A DNA stretch of 45,062 nucleotides from Curtobacterium pusillum (GTDB lineage Bacteria > Actinomycetota > Actinomycetes > Actinomycetales > Microbacteriaceae), in assembly GCF_007673235.1 (NCBI RefSeq), contig NZ_VDZH01000001.1, positions 1-45,062 of the forward strand, written 5' to 3'. Each line of letters opens with the position of its first letter. Position 1 is the first letter of the stretch. The notes below the pieces were generated by a model, which saw only the letters and a list, made by a program, of their open reading frames with translations, was not told the origin of the DNA and ran no database searches. The position numbers and the translations under genes are program-made. Of this stretch, positions 33,404 to 41,811 are shown piece after piece.

Positions 33404-34228
33404 ATGGATCACGTGTACGCGAAGCTGCAAAGGCAGCGCGTAGCACCCTACCGCCGCATTATGTCGAATTCGACGCTATTCGATGAGGCCGACCTGGGAC
33501 TGAGTGCTCGCGCGCCGTACGATCCGAACACGCTTCTGGAAGAGGGAGAGTGGTTTGCACTCCAAGACTTCCGCGACCAAGATTTTTCCTTGGACGTACT
33601 GCGTGATGGCCTTGCTTCGACGAGTGTGGCAGAGTTGAAAAAGGATGAGTTCCGCAAGATCTCTTATGTGATGTCGGTCCAGGGTGGTAATTTCCACTTT
33701 CAACGTGTCCGTCCGGCTGCCTTCATACGCAGGCGGTCCATAGTTTTCGGCGATGTTGCCTTGGTTGAGGAGCCTCGCAACAGGATCGTTCTCAACGAGC
33801 GTCCGGATGCAGTGTTTGTTGCCTCCGAGAACACCCTTCTTTTCCGGGATCTGGTAGCAATCTCGGCTATTTTCAAAGGTATTGACGTCCTTTATCAAGA
33901 GGCAACATCCGCGGAGGTGGAAACCTTCTTAGGGCAGAGTTTTGTCGCCAGCGATCTCGCGGTCAGTGGCGTGTCGAAACCAAACAGGAAGCGTATCGCG
34001 CTCGCTGCCGCGTCTCTCGACCAGATGACTGATGATGAGAAGAAGGAGATCTTCGATTATATCAGTGAGTACGGCGACGGTCGTCTCGACTATGACGAGG
34101 CAGCGCAAACCTTCCTCATTCAGACTGATGAAGAGTTGAAAATGCTGCTGTTCGGGATTGAGCAGCGCTTCTACACGACACAGGTAGGGGCTGAACGTCG
34201 TCTTGCAAACTCTGTAATCAAGCTTTAG
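33404..34228 (+). CDS. kwaB: Kiwa-like effector KwaB (DUF4868-like)
   Basis: 274 residues, soluble. The N-terminal half is divergent. The middle contains AVFVASENTLLFRDLVAISAIFK. The C-terminus has the DUF4868-type pattern: a basic stretch KPNRKRIALAAAS, then DYISEYGDGRLDYDE, a predicted strand TFLIQTDEELKMLLFGI, and a final QRFYTTQVGAERRLANSVIKL-like segment with terminal lysine. In Kiwa, KwaB binds DNA and blocks phage replication or late transcription after KwaA detects infection. ATG 33404 lies 1 nt after the kwaA stop with ribosome-binding site GGAAAGG; ATG 33389 is an alternative. Foreign codon usage like kwaA. Confidence 0.72.
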   Translation: MDHVYAKLQRQRVAPYRRIMSNSTLFDEADLGLSARAPYDPNTLLEEGEWFALQDFRDQDFSLDVLRDGLASTSVAELKKDEFRKISYVMSVQGGNFHFQRVRPAAFIRRRSIVFGDVALVEEPRNRIVLNERPDAVFVASENTLLFRDLVAISAIFKGIDVLYQEATSAEVETFLGQSFVASDLAVSGVSKPNRKRIALAAASLDQMTDDEKKEIFDYISEYGDGRLDYDEAAQTFLIQTDEELKMLLFGIEQRFYTTQVGAERRLANSVIKL

Positions 34229-34382
34229 GGGCGAAGGGTGATGTGTGCAGGAAGGATCCCAGTGCCGTAGCGAGGTTCGATATGTTCTCGGCGCATGGAG
34301 CGCCTGCCGACTCTCGATGCGCTCGGGCGTTACGCTGGCGCGGACCGCAATCGCCGCACGAGCGAGCACACCCGGAGACCGC

Positions 34383-37300
34383 ATGTACTTGAAGAGCCTG
34401 ACCATCAAGGGGTTCAAGTCCTTCGCGCAGCCAACGACGTTCGCGTTCGAGCCCGGCGTGACGTGCATCGTCGGTCCGAACGGCTCCGGGAAGTCCAACG
34501 TGGTGGACGCCCTCGCCTGGGTGATGGGGGAGCAGGGGGCGAAGACCCTCCGCGGCGGCAAGATGGAGGACGTCATCTTCGCCGGCACCTCGACGCGTGG
34601 GCCGCTCGGGCGCGCGCAGGTGCTCCTGACGATCGACAACGCCGACGGCCTGCTGCCGATCGAGTACTCCGAGGTGACGATCTCGCGCACGCTCTTCCGC
34701 AACGGTGGCAGCGAGTACGCGATCAACGGGGAGAACTGCCGGCTGCTCGACGTCCAGGAGCTCCTGAGCGACACCGGCCTCGGCCGCGAGATGCACGTCA
34801 TCGTCGGGCAGGGGCAGCTCGACAAGGTCCTGCACGCCACCCCGGAGGACCGCCGCGGCTTCATCGAGGAAGCAGCGGGCATCCTGAAGCACCGGCGCCG
34901 CAAGGAGAAGACCCTCCGCAAGCTCGACGCGATGCAGACGAACCTGACGCGGTTGTCCGACCTGGCGGGGGAGATCCGCCGGCAGCTGAAGCCGCTCGGT
35001 CGCCAGGCCGAGGTCGCTCGCAAGGCGCAGTCCGTCGCCGCGGTCGCCCGTGACGCCAAGGCACGCATCCTCGCCGACGACGTGGTCCGGCTCCGCCGTG
35101 AGCTGCACGAGCACCAGGAGGTCGAGGCCGGCCGCAAGTCCGAGCGCATCGTCCTGCAGGAGCGACTCGACCAGACGCGGGTGCGACAGCAGCACGTCGA
35201 GCAGAGCATGGTCGGCGACGACGTCGACCGCGCCCGGACCGTGGTGCACCGGCTGGAGAGCGTGCAGGAGCGGCTCCGCGGGCTGTCGAGCCTGGCGAAC
35301 CAGCGCCTGATGTTCCTCGCCCAGCAGGCAGACGCACCACAGCAGGGGCCCACGATCACGCCCGAGCGGGTGCAGGGCGTCCGGAACGAGGCCGACCGGC
35401 TCGAGGCCCAGGCGGCCGCGATGACGGGCGGCATGGCGACCGCGGCGCAGCAGGTCCAGGAGGCCCGGGCCGCGCTCGACGCCCTCGACGAGCGGATCGC
35501 CGCCCAGGCAGCCCTCGTCTCCCAGCACGACCTCGAGGCCCAGCGGCTCGCGTCCGCGGTGGACGTCGCCCGGTCGAAGCGCGGTTCGGCGGTCGCGGAC
35601 CGGGAGCGCCGGGAACGGGCGCTCACCGAGGCCGGGGAGCGCGCCGAGCGTGCTGCTGCGGCCCTCGCCGAGCTCGGGACCGACCCGTCCGAGGGCGTGG
35701 ACGACGCGGCGCTCGCCTCGGCGCTCGAGGCCGCCCGCGAGCAGCAGGAGGCAGCCCAGACCGCTCGCGACGAACGCCGCGACCGGCTGCACGCCCTGGA
35801 ACGCGAACGGGACGCCCTCGACGCCCGCGTGGCCGCGCTCGGCATGTCGATCGACGTGCGTGACGGTTCGCAGGCGCTCATCGACGCCGGTCGCGCCGGC
35901 ATCGTCGGTCGTCTGGCCGACAGCCTGACGGTCACGCCCGGCTTCGAGGGAGCGATCGCGGTCGCCCTCGACGGCCTCGCCGACGCCGTGCTCGTCGACG
36001 ACCGCACGGTCGCGCTCGACGCCGTCGCGCACGCCCGCTCGGAGGACATCGGCCGCATCGACGTGGTCGTCGCCGATGCCCCCGGCCCGACGAGCGCGCT
36101 GCCCGATCGGCTGCCCGCCGGGGTCCGTCGCGCCCTCGACGTCGTGCAGGGGCCGCCGGCCCTCGCCGCGATCCTGCGGGACACGCTCATCGCGGACGCC
36201 TCCGCTCACGCGGACACGGACGATGCGGTCGACCTGGAGGCAGTGCTCACCGCCGCCCCGCAGGCGACGGTCGTCACGCGGTCCGGTGACCTGGTCCGTG
36301 CGGTCCGCGTGACCGGCGGCGGTGCGCGGGTGACCTCCCGCATCGAACTCGTCGCGGAGCGCGACGACGCCGTGACCCGGCGCGAGGCCATCGCGAGCGA
36401 CGCGGAGGACGCGGCCACGCGCCTCCAGGCCGCTCGCAGCGCCGTCGAGGACGCACGCCGCCGGGCGGACGAGGCCGACGCCGCGTCCCGCGCGTACGCG
36501 AAGGCGACGGCCGAGTACGACCGGGCGAGCGCGTCGACGCGTGCGAAGGCGGAGAACGCCGCGGCCGAGGTGGAGCGGCTCAGGGCTGCCCTCGTCGAGA
36601 CGGACGGTGCGGTCGAGACGGCCCAGGCGACGCTCGACGAGGCGGAACGCACGCACCGCGAGTTCACCGAACGGCCGCGACCCGTGGTCGACGCGTCCGG
36701 ACGCCCGGGCCTCCAGGACGCGCTCGAGGTGGCGCGTGCGGCGGAGATCGAGCAGCGGATCCAGGTCGAGACCGTTCGCGAACGGGTGCGCTCGGAGCGC
36801 CGCCGGGCCGACCAGTTGGAGCGCCAGCTCGAGGCCGAACGCGCCGCCGCCGAGGAAGCCGCTCGCCGCGCGGTCGTCCGACGCGGGCAGATCGCCGTGG
36901 CCGAGGGCGTGCTCGCCGACCTGCCGGGGCTGCTCGGCGCGGTGGACCGTTCGCTCGCCGAGGCCCGCGTACAGCTCGCGACCGAGGAGTCCGAGCGGTC
37001 GAAGCGGAACACCGAGCTGCAGACGATCCGGAACGAGGAGCGCGAGCTCCGCGACCGACTGCAGACCATCACCGACGGGGTGCACTCGCTCGAGATGGAG
37101 ATCTACGAGAAGAAGCTGCACGTGTCCGGCGTGCTCGACCGGGCGCAGAGCGAGCTCGGCCTGGTCGAGGCCGTGCTCGTCGCGGAGTACGGGCCGCACG
37201 TGCCGGTGCCGGTCGACGTGCTCGTCGACCCCAGGGTCCTCGCCCGGAAGCACCGCGAGGCCGAACGGGCCGCGGCCGCCGCGGCGGCGGAGGCCGCGGG

Positions 37301-38186
37301 CGTCGAGCCCGAGACGGACGCGACCGACACCGAGACCGAGACCGACACCGAGACCGACGCTTCGACGGACGCCGAGACCGTGACGGACGCCGACGACGTG
37401 CCCGAGCTCGTCGACGCCGAGTCCACCCTTCCCGGCGGCCCGGCGCTGCCCGAGTTCGACGCCACGGACGAGGTCGACCCCGCCGACGTCGAGACCGTGC
37501 CGTACAACCGGGCCGAGCAGGAGCGCCGGCTCAAGTCCGCCGAGCGTGACCTCGGGCAGCTCGGCAAGGTGAACCCCCTCGCGCTCGAGGAGTTCCAGGC
37601 GCTCGAGCAGCGGCACGCGTTCCTCGCCGAGCAGCTCGAGGATCTGCAGAAGACCCGCACGGACCTGATGACGATCATCGACGAGCTCGACACGAAGATG
37701 CAGACGATCTTCGAGTCGGCGTTCGACGACACCAAGGAAGCGTTCGACGTCATCTTCCCGATCCTCTTCCCGGGCGGGACGGGGTCGATCACCCTCACGA
37801 ACCCGGACGACCTGCTGAACACCGGTCTCGAGGTCCAGGTGAAGCCCGCGGGCAAGAAGATCGACCGCCTGACGCTGCTGTCCGGTGGCGAGCGGTCCCT
37901 GGCGGCGGTGGCGCTCCTCGTGGCGATCTTCACGGCCCGACCGTCGCCGTTCTACATCATGGACGAGGTCGAGGCGGCACTGGACGACGCGAACCTCGGG
38001 CGCCTGCTCACCGTGTTCGAGCGGCTCCGGGCGTCGTCGCAGCTCATCGTCATCACGCACCAGAAGCGCACGATGGAGATCGCCGACGCGCTGTACGGCG
38101 TCTCGATGCGGCAGGACGGCGTCTCGGCGGTCGTCGGGCAGCGCGTCCAGAAGCGCGAGCCGGAGCCGGTGGACGCGGTCGCGTAG
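34383..38186 (+). CDS. smc: Chromosome segregation protein SMC
   Basis: 1267 residues. This ATPase of the condensin-like complex organises the chromosome with ScpA and ScpB. Walker A GPNGSGKS is at 31-38. Two long coiled coils flank the hinge (about 500-650, GIVGRLADSLTV). The C-terminal head has the signature LSGGERSLAAVALL near 1165 and Walker B FYIMDEVEAALDD near 1190. An acidic Thr/Glu/Asp-rich insert (about 973-1040) interrupts the second coiled coil close to the head and is encoded by a short GAGACCGACACC-like repeat. The ATG at 34383 has a GGAGA ribosome-binding site. It probably belonged to an rnc-mutM-smc operon before the island entered. Confidence 0.96.
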   Translation: MYLKSLTIKGFKSFAQPTTFAFEPGVTCIVGPNGSGKSNVVDALAWVMGEQGAKTLRGGKMEDVIFAGTSTRGPLGRAQVLLTIDNADGLLPIEYSEVTISRTLFRNGGSEYAINGENCRLLDVQELLSDTGLGREMHVIVGQGQLDKVLHATPEDRRGFIEEAAGILKHRRRKEKTLRKLDAMQTNLTRLSDLAGEIRRQLKPLGRQAEVARKAQSVAAVARDAKARILADDVVRLRRELHEHQEVEAGRKSERIVLQERLDQTRVRQQHVEQSMVGDDVDRARTVVHRLESVQERLRGLSSLANQRLMFLAQQADAPQQGPTITPERVQGVRNEADRLEAQAAAMTGGMATAAQQVQEARAALDALDERIAAQAALVSQHDLEAQRLASAVDVARSKRGSAVADRERRERALTEAGERAERAAAALAELGTDPSEGVDDAALASALEAAREQQEAAQTARDERRDRLHALERERDALDARVAALGMSIDVRDGSQALIDAGRAGIVGRLADSLTVTPGFEGAIAVALDGLADAVLVDDRTVALDAVAHARSEDIGRIDVVVADAPGPTSALPDRLPAGVRRALDVVQGPPALAAILRDTLIADASAHADTDDAVDLEAVLTAAPQATVVTRSGDLVRAVRVTGGGARVTSRIELVAERDDAVTRREAIASDAEDAATRLQAARSAVEDARRRADEADAASRAYAKATAEYDRASASTRAKAENAAAEVERLRAALVETDGAVETAQATLDEAERTHREFTERPRPVVDASGRPGLQDALEVARAAEIEQRIQVETVRERVRSERRRADQLERQLEAERAAAEEAARRAVVRRGQIAVAEGVLADLPGLLGAVDRSLAEARVQLATEESERSKRNTELQTIRNEERELRDRLQTITDGVHSLEMEIYEKKLHVSGVLDRAQSELGLVEAVLVAEYGPHVPVPVDVLVDPRVLARKHREAERAAAAAAAEAAGVEPETDATDTETETDTETDASTDAETVTDADDVPELVDAESTLPGGPALPEFDATDEVDPADVETVPYNRAEQERRLKSAERDLGQLGKVNPLALEEFQALEQRHAFLAEQLEDLQKTRTDLMTIIDELDTKMQTIFESAFDDTKEAFDVIFPILFPGGTGSITLTNPDDLLNTGLEVQVKPAGKKIDRLTLLSGGERSLAAVALLVAIFTARPSPFYIMDEVEAALDDANLGRLLTVFERLRASSQLIVITHQKRTMEIADALYGVSMRQDGVSAVVGQRVQKREPEPVDAVA
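37310..37390 (+). repeat. Low-complexity acidic repeat inside smc
   Basis: Repeated GAGACCGA and GACACCGA units encode alternating Thr with Glu/Asp. The repeat is in frame and likely to vary in length between strains. Confidence 0.75.
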
Positions 38187-38208
38187 CGCGGTGCCGCCCC
38201 TGCCCCAC

Positions 38209-38301
38209 CGCGAAAGCGACAGATCTCCGCGAACGTTCCGCAGCGATCTGTCGCTTCGGCGGACGGGACCGGGGCCGCAGCCGCGATGAGTCGCTTTCGC
38301 G
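38209..38301. repeat. Inverted repeats with two alternative partners
   Basis: AAGCGACAGATC (38214-38225) pairs perfectly with GATCTGTCGCTT (38245-38256). The overlapping CGCGAAAGCGAC (38209-38220) pairs perfectly with GTCGCTTTCGCG (38290-38301). The two pairings exclude each other. It is downstream of smc. Confidence 0.65.
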
Positions 38302-38321
38302 ACATGGCCGCGACCGGCAGA

Positions 38322-38365
38322 CGGACGGGAGGCGCGGTGCCAGCTGGCACCGCGCCTCCAGTCCG
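38322..38365. terminator. Bidirectional hairpin terminator of the GGACGGGAGGC family
   Basis: A 44-bp near-perfect palindrome with one mismatched pair, centred at 38343/38344, between convergent smc and terC. It is almost identical to the palindrome at 40747-40794. Confidence 0.75.
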
Positions 38366-38379
38366 AGGAGGGGTCGCGA

Positions 38380-39405
38380 CTACTTCGCGTCGGCCTCGAC
38401 CGTCTTCTGCGAGCCCGTCGGGGTGAGCCCGCGCTCGGCGCGCTTCTTCGAGACCACCAGCGACGCGACCGTCGCGACGGCGATCGTCAGCATGATGAAG
38501 CCCAGCGAGAACCAGATCGGGATCTCGGGAGCCCACTCGATGTGCTCGCCACCGTTGATGAACGGGAGCTCGTTGACGTGCATGGCGTGGAAGACGAGCT
38601 TCACGCCGATGAAGCCGAGGATGACGGCGAGCCCCTGGCCGAGGTAGATGAGCCGCTCGAGCAGCCCCGCGATGAGGAAGTACAGCTGGCGGAGGCCGAG
38701 GAGCGAGAACGCGTTCGCGGTGAACACGATGAAGGCGTCCTGCGTGAGGCCGAAGATCGCCGGGATCGAGTCGAGGGCGAACAGCACGTCGGTCAGGCCG
38801 ATCGCGACCATCACGAGCAGCATCGGGGTGAAGAGCCGCTTGCCGTCGACCTTGGTGGTCAGGCGGTCGCCGTCGTAGTCCTTCGAGGTCGGGATGACGC
38901 GGCGGAGGATCCGGATGAGGCGGGAGTCGCCCTCGGACGCGTCGTGCTCACCGCTGCTGCGGGCCTGGGACCAGGCGAGCCAGAACAGCAGTGCGCCGAA
39001 CAGGTAGAACACCCACGAGAAGTTGTCGATGATCGTCACGCCGAGGGCGATGAACACGCCGCGGGCCACCAGGGCGATCGCGACGCCGACGAGCAGCACC
39101 TTCTGCTGGAACTCCTTCGGCACCGCGAAGCTCGACATGATGATCAGGAACACGAACAGGTTGTCGACCGACAGCGCCTTCTCGGTGAGCCAGCCGGCGA
39201 AGTACTCGCCACCGGCCTGACCGCCACCGAAGACGAGGATTCCGATGCCGAACACGATCGCCAGGCCGATGTAGAACACCGACCAGAACGCGGATTCCCT
39301 GATGTGCGGCACGTGCGGCGTGCGCACGTGCGAGAAGAAGTCGAACACCAGCAGCGCGAGGATGCCTGCGATGGTGAGGAGCCAGACGTAGAGAGGGACG
39401 TCCAC
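38380..39405 (-). CDS. TerC-family membrane protein (second), riboswitch-controlled
   Basis: 341 residues, about nine transmembrane segments. The motifs are those of the first TerC: PHVPHIRESAFW, LSVDNLFVFLIIMSSFAVP, FALDSIPAIFGLT and FSLLGLRQLYFLIAGLLERL. It is a likely Mn2+ exporter, since a yybP-ykoY manganese riboswitch lies directly upstream. The GTG start has a GAAGGA ribosome-binding site. It is convergent with smc across a strong palindromic terminator and divergent from ftsY. Confidence 0.93.
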   Translation of the reverse strand: MDVPLYVWLLTIAGILALLVFDFFSHVRTPHVPHIRESAFWSVFYIGLAIVFGIGILVFGGGQAGGEYFAGWLTEKALSVDNLFVFLIIMSSFAVPKEFQQKVLLVGVAIALVARGVFIALGVTIIDNFSWVFYLFGALLFWLAWSQARSSGEHDASEGDSRLIRILRRVIPTSKDYDGDRLTTKVDGKRLFTPMLLVMVAIGLTDVLFALDSIPAIFGLTQDAFIVFTANAFSLLGLRQLYFLIAGLLERLIYLGQGLAVILGFIGVKLVFHAMHVNELPFINGGEHIEWAPEIPIWFSLGFIMLTIAVATVASLVVSKKRAERGLTPTGSQKTVEADAK

Positions 39406-39450
39406 GGAATTCCTTCAGGTGAGGGCGCAACCAGGTGGTGGGTACGCCGA

Positions 39451-39574
39451 GGCCTGAAGGTCTCTTCCGCCGGCGGGCTGTGCTGCTGCCCGACCGACCG
39501 GCGCCCCGGGTCCGGATCGTTCCGGACCGTACTGACGGGGACACCGAGGAGGAATACTCCCCTTCGTGTCCCCG
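39451..39574 (-). promoter_or_regulatory. yybP-ykoY manganese riboswitch upstream of terC
   Basis: On the minus strand the leader begins ACGAAGGGGAGTA and, about 100 nt later, reads GGAAGAGACCTTC. These are the two conserved strands of the yybP-ykoY aptamer, with GAAGG/CCTTC closing the basal stem and GC-rich hairpins between. A -10 box TATGCT (39575-39580) lies just upstream, and about 45 nt separate the aptamer from the terC start. TerC-family genes are classic members of this Mn2+-sensing regulon, and Mn2+ binding normally turns expression on. Confidence 0.82.
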
Positions 39575-39580
39575 AGCATA
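39575..39580 (-). promoter_or_regulatory. -10 box of the riboswitch-terC transcript
   Basis: TATGCT on the minus strand, the best -10 match upstream of the aptamer. It would start the RNA within the first bases of the riboswitch. Confidence 0.5.
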
Positions 39581-39608
39581 CCGGGCACAGGAGACATGCG
39601 CCGCGCTC

Positions 39609-39614
39609 TAAGCT
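39609..39614 (+). promoter_or_regulatory. -10 box of ftsY (leaderless)
   Basis: TAAGCT ends 6 nt before the ATG at 39621; only a weak GGGAG overlaps the gap. Confidence 0.5.
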
Positions 39615-39620
39615 GGGAGC

Positions 39621-40490
39621 ATGGCGAGTTCCTGGTCACTGTCCTCCCGGCTGCGCGGGCTGTTCCAGCGCAAGACGATCGACGAGACGACGTGGGACGA
39701 CCTCGAGACGGCCCTCATCGGTGCGGATTTCGGCCCGGACATCGCGGACGAGATCATCGAGGACCTCCACGCCCGCGTCGACCGGTACGGCACCACCGAC
39801 CCCGCCGACCTGCAGCGCATGCTCCGCGAGGTCCTCGAGGAACGGCTCTCCAAGCTCGACACCACCCTGAAGCTCAGTGCGCGCCCGGCCGTCGTGCTCG
39901 TCGTCGGGGTGAACGGCGTCGGCAAGACGACCACGATCGGCAAGTTCGCCAAGTTCCTGAAGACCTACGACCGCACCGTGCTGGTCGGCGCGGCGGACAC
40001 CTTCCGTGCCGCAGCCGTCGAGCAGGTCGCGACGTGGGCGCAGCGTGCCGGCGTCGACGTGGTGCGGCCGTCACAGCCCGGCCAGGACCCGGCATCGGTG
40101 GCCTACCAGACGGTCGAGAAGGCCATCCGCGAGGGCACCGAGATCGTCGTCATCGACACCGCGGGTCGCCTGCACACCAAGGCCGGGCTGATGGACGAGC
40201 TCACCAAGATCAAGCGCGTGGTCGAGAAGCAGACCGAGATCAGCGAGGTCCTGCTCGTCCTCGACGCCACGACCGGGCAGAACGGTCTGGCGCAGGCCCA
40301 GGCGTTCATCGAGGGTGCCGGCGTCACGGGGCTCGTCATCACGAAGCTCGACGGGTCGGCCAAGGCCGGGTTCGTGCTGAGCGTGCAGGAGAAGACCGGC
40401 ATCCCGATCAAGCTGATCGGGCAGGGCGAGGGCATCAACGACCTCACCGGTTTCACCCCGCACGTGTTCGTGCAGAACCTCGTGGGCTGA
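39621..40490 (+). CDS. ftsY: Signal recognition particle receptor FtsY
   Basis: 289 residues. This GTPase receptor docks SRP-ribosome complexes at the membrane; its partner Ffh is encoded at the end of this window. The NG domain is complete: GVNGVGKTTTIGK (P-loop), DTFRAAAVEQ, DTAGRLHTK and TKLDGSAKAG. It lacks the long acidic N-terminal A domain of enteric FtsY and starts directly with the N-domain helices, as in many Actinobacteria. Confidence 0.96.
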   Translation: MASSWSLSSRLRGLFQRKTIDETTWDDLETALIGADFGPDIADEIIEDLHARVDRYGTTDPADLQRMLREVLEERLSKLDTTLKLSARPAVVLVVGVNGVGKTTTIGKFAKFLKTYDRTVLVGAADTFRAAAVEQVATWAQRAGVDVVRPSQPGQDPASVAYQTVEKAIREGTEIVVIDTAGRLHTKAGLMDELTKIKRVVEKQTEISEVLLVLDATTGQNGLAQAQAFIEGAGVTGLVITKLDGSAKAGFVLSVQEKTGIPIKLIGQGEGINDLTGFTPHVFVQNLVG

Positions 40491-40555
40491 TTCCGAGTAG
40501 CGTCCCTGTCGGCCCGGGCATCCGCTCGGTCTCGTTCCAGGGATAGGAGACCCTC

Positions 40556-40714
40556 ATGCCCGCACTGCTGATCATCGCGATCATCGTCGGCCTCGTCCTG
40601 CTCTTCAGCGGCATCTTCGTCGGTGCGCTGAAGTTCCTGCTCTGGGTGGGCATCGTGCTCATCCTGCTGGCGGTCATCGGCTGGCTCCTCCGGAGCATCC
40701 GCGGTCGCGCGTAG
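40556..40714 (+). CDS. Small two-helix membrane protein, 52 residues
   Basis: MPALLIIAIIVGLVLLFSGI starts a 52-residue protein with two hydrophobic helices and a basic C-terminus (LLRSIRGRA). The ATG is preceded by an AGGAGA ribosome-binding site at a good distance, and codon usage is normal for this genome, which makes it a real gene despite its size. Function unknown. It follows ftsY by 65 bp and ends before the perfect palindrome at 40747. Confidence 0.75.
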   Translation: MPALLIIAIIVGLVLLFSGIFVGALKFLLWVGIVLILLAVIGWLLRSIRGRA

Positions 40715-40746
40715 CGACCGGCTGTCGCGTCTCGACGCGACCACCT

Positions 40747-40794
40747 GACGGACGGGAGGCGCGGTGCCAGCTGGCACCGCGCCTCCCGTCCGTC
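40747..40794. terminator. 48-bp perfect palindrome, bidirectional terminator
   Basis: Two perfectly complementary 24-nt arms with no spacer, centred at 40770/40771, between the convergent small membrane protein gene and lipA. It has the same sequence as the hairpin at 38322-38365 apart from one base in the stem and the flanks. Confidence 0.8.
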
Positions 40795-40827
40795 GTGCTG
40801 TCGCGTCTGCGGACCGCAGGCCGCTGG

Positions 40828-41811
40828 TCAGACCGCCTGGCGGCCCGGCGCTGCGTCCAGCAGGTGGGACAGGTGCTCCGGCACCGTGCCGCCTCGGGCG
40901 ACCGTGGCGCGTGCCCACAGGCGTCCGGCGCGGTACGACGAGCGGACGAGCGGCCCGGCCAGGACGCCGGCGTACCCCATCTGCTCCGCGACCTCGCGCA
41001 GCTCGACGAACTCCTCCGGCTTGACCCAGCGGGCGACCGGCAGGTGGCGCGGCGACGGGCGGAGGTACTGCGTCAGCGTGATGATGTCGGTGCCGGCGTC
41101 GTACAGGCGCTGCAGGGCGTCCTCGATCTCGATGCGCTCCTCGCCCATGCCGAGGATGAGGTTCGACTTCGTGACGAGCCCGGCGTCACGACCTTGCGTG
41201 ATGACGTCGAGCGAGCGCTCGAACGTGAAGGCCGGGCGGATGCGCTTGAAGATGCGCGGCACGGTCTCGACGTTGTGCGCGAAGACCTCGGGCCGGGCAT
41301 CGAACACCTGGCCGAGCTGGTCCGGGCGACCGTTGAAGTCCGGCACGAGGATCTCCACGCCGGTGCCGGGGGAGTGCTCGTGGATCTGACGGATGGTCTC
41401 GGCGTACAGCCAGGAGCCGCCGTCCTCCAGGTCGTCGCGGGCGACACCGGTGACCGTGGCGTACTTCAGCCCCATCGACACGACGGAGTCCGCGACCCGC
41501 CGGGGCTCGTCGCGGTCGAGCGGCTCGGGCTTGCCGGTGTCGATCTGGCAGAAGTCGCAGCGGCGCGTGCACTGGGAGCCGCCGATGAGGAAGGTTGCCT
41601 CGCGGTCCTCCCAGCACTCGAAGATGTTCGGGCAGCCGGCCTCCTGGCAGACGGTGTGCAGCTGCTTGTCCTTGACCAGGGCGGACAGCTCGCGGAACTC
41701 CGGGCCCTGGGTGGCACGGGTCTTGATCCACCCGGGCTTCGTCTCGATCGGGGTCTCGGCGTTGCGGGCCTCGACGCGGAGCATCCGGCGGCCTTCGGGG
41801 GCGAGGGTCAT
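40828..41811 (-). CDS. lipA: Lipoyl synthase
   Basis: 327 residues. This radical-SAM enzyme inserts two sulfurs into octanoyl groups on lipoyl domains. The auxiliary cluster cysteines are Cys55, Cys60 and Cys66, and the radical-SAM CX3CX2C is Cys81, Cys85 and Cys88 (CTRRCDFC). The ATG has an AGGAGA ribosome-binding site and overlaps the lipB stop by 4 bp (ATGA). It acts directly after LipB in lipoate synthesis. Confidence 0.97.
   Translation of the reverse strand: MTLAPEGRRMLRVEARNAETPIETKPGWIKTRATQGPEFRELSALVKDKQLHTVCQEAGCPNIFECWEDREATFLIGGSQCTRRCDFCQIDTGKPEPLDRDEPRRVADSVVSMGLKYATVTGVARDDLEDGGSWLYAETIRQIHEHSPGTGVEILVPDFNGRPDQLGQVFDARPEVFAHNVETVPRIFKRIRPAFTFERSLDVITQGRDAGLVTKSNLILGMGEERIEIEDALQRLYDAGTDIITLTQYLRPSPRHLPVARWVKPEEFVELREVAEQMGYAGVLAGPLVRSSYRAGRLWARATVARGGTVPEHLSHLLDAAPGRQAV

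Larger units (their letters stand above)
32666..34382. mobile_element. AT-richer island inserted between mutM and smc
   Basis: From just after mutM to just before smc the sequence becomes visibly poorer in G+C. It uses codons such as TTA, ATA and TTT that are nearly absent from the flanking genes. It holds two genes, interpreted as kwaA and kwaB, and no integrase, transposase, tRNA or clear target-site duplication. The flanking gene order (mutM, smc, ftsY) is otherwise the normal actinobacterial one. Limits are approximate. Confidence 0.75.

Noticed and set aside
32658..34335. Short GGCGTTA matches near both edges of the Kiwa island as target-site duplication
   Set aside because: Seven bases with different flanks are expected by chance at this distance; no inverted ends or integrase accompany them.
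34218..38060. A 1280-codon minus-strand frame antisense to smc
   Set aside because: Shadow frame: smc on the plus strand has every family motif, and the antisense product has none.
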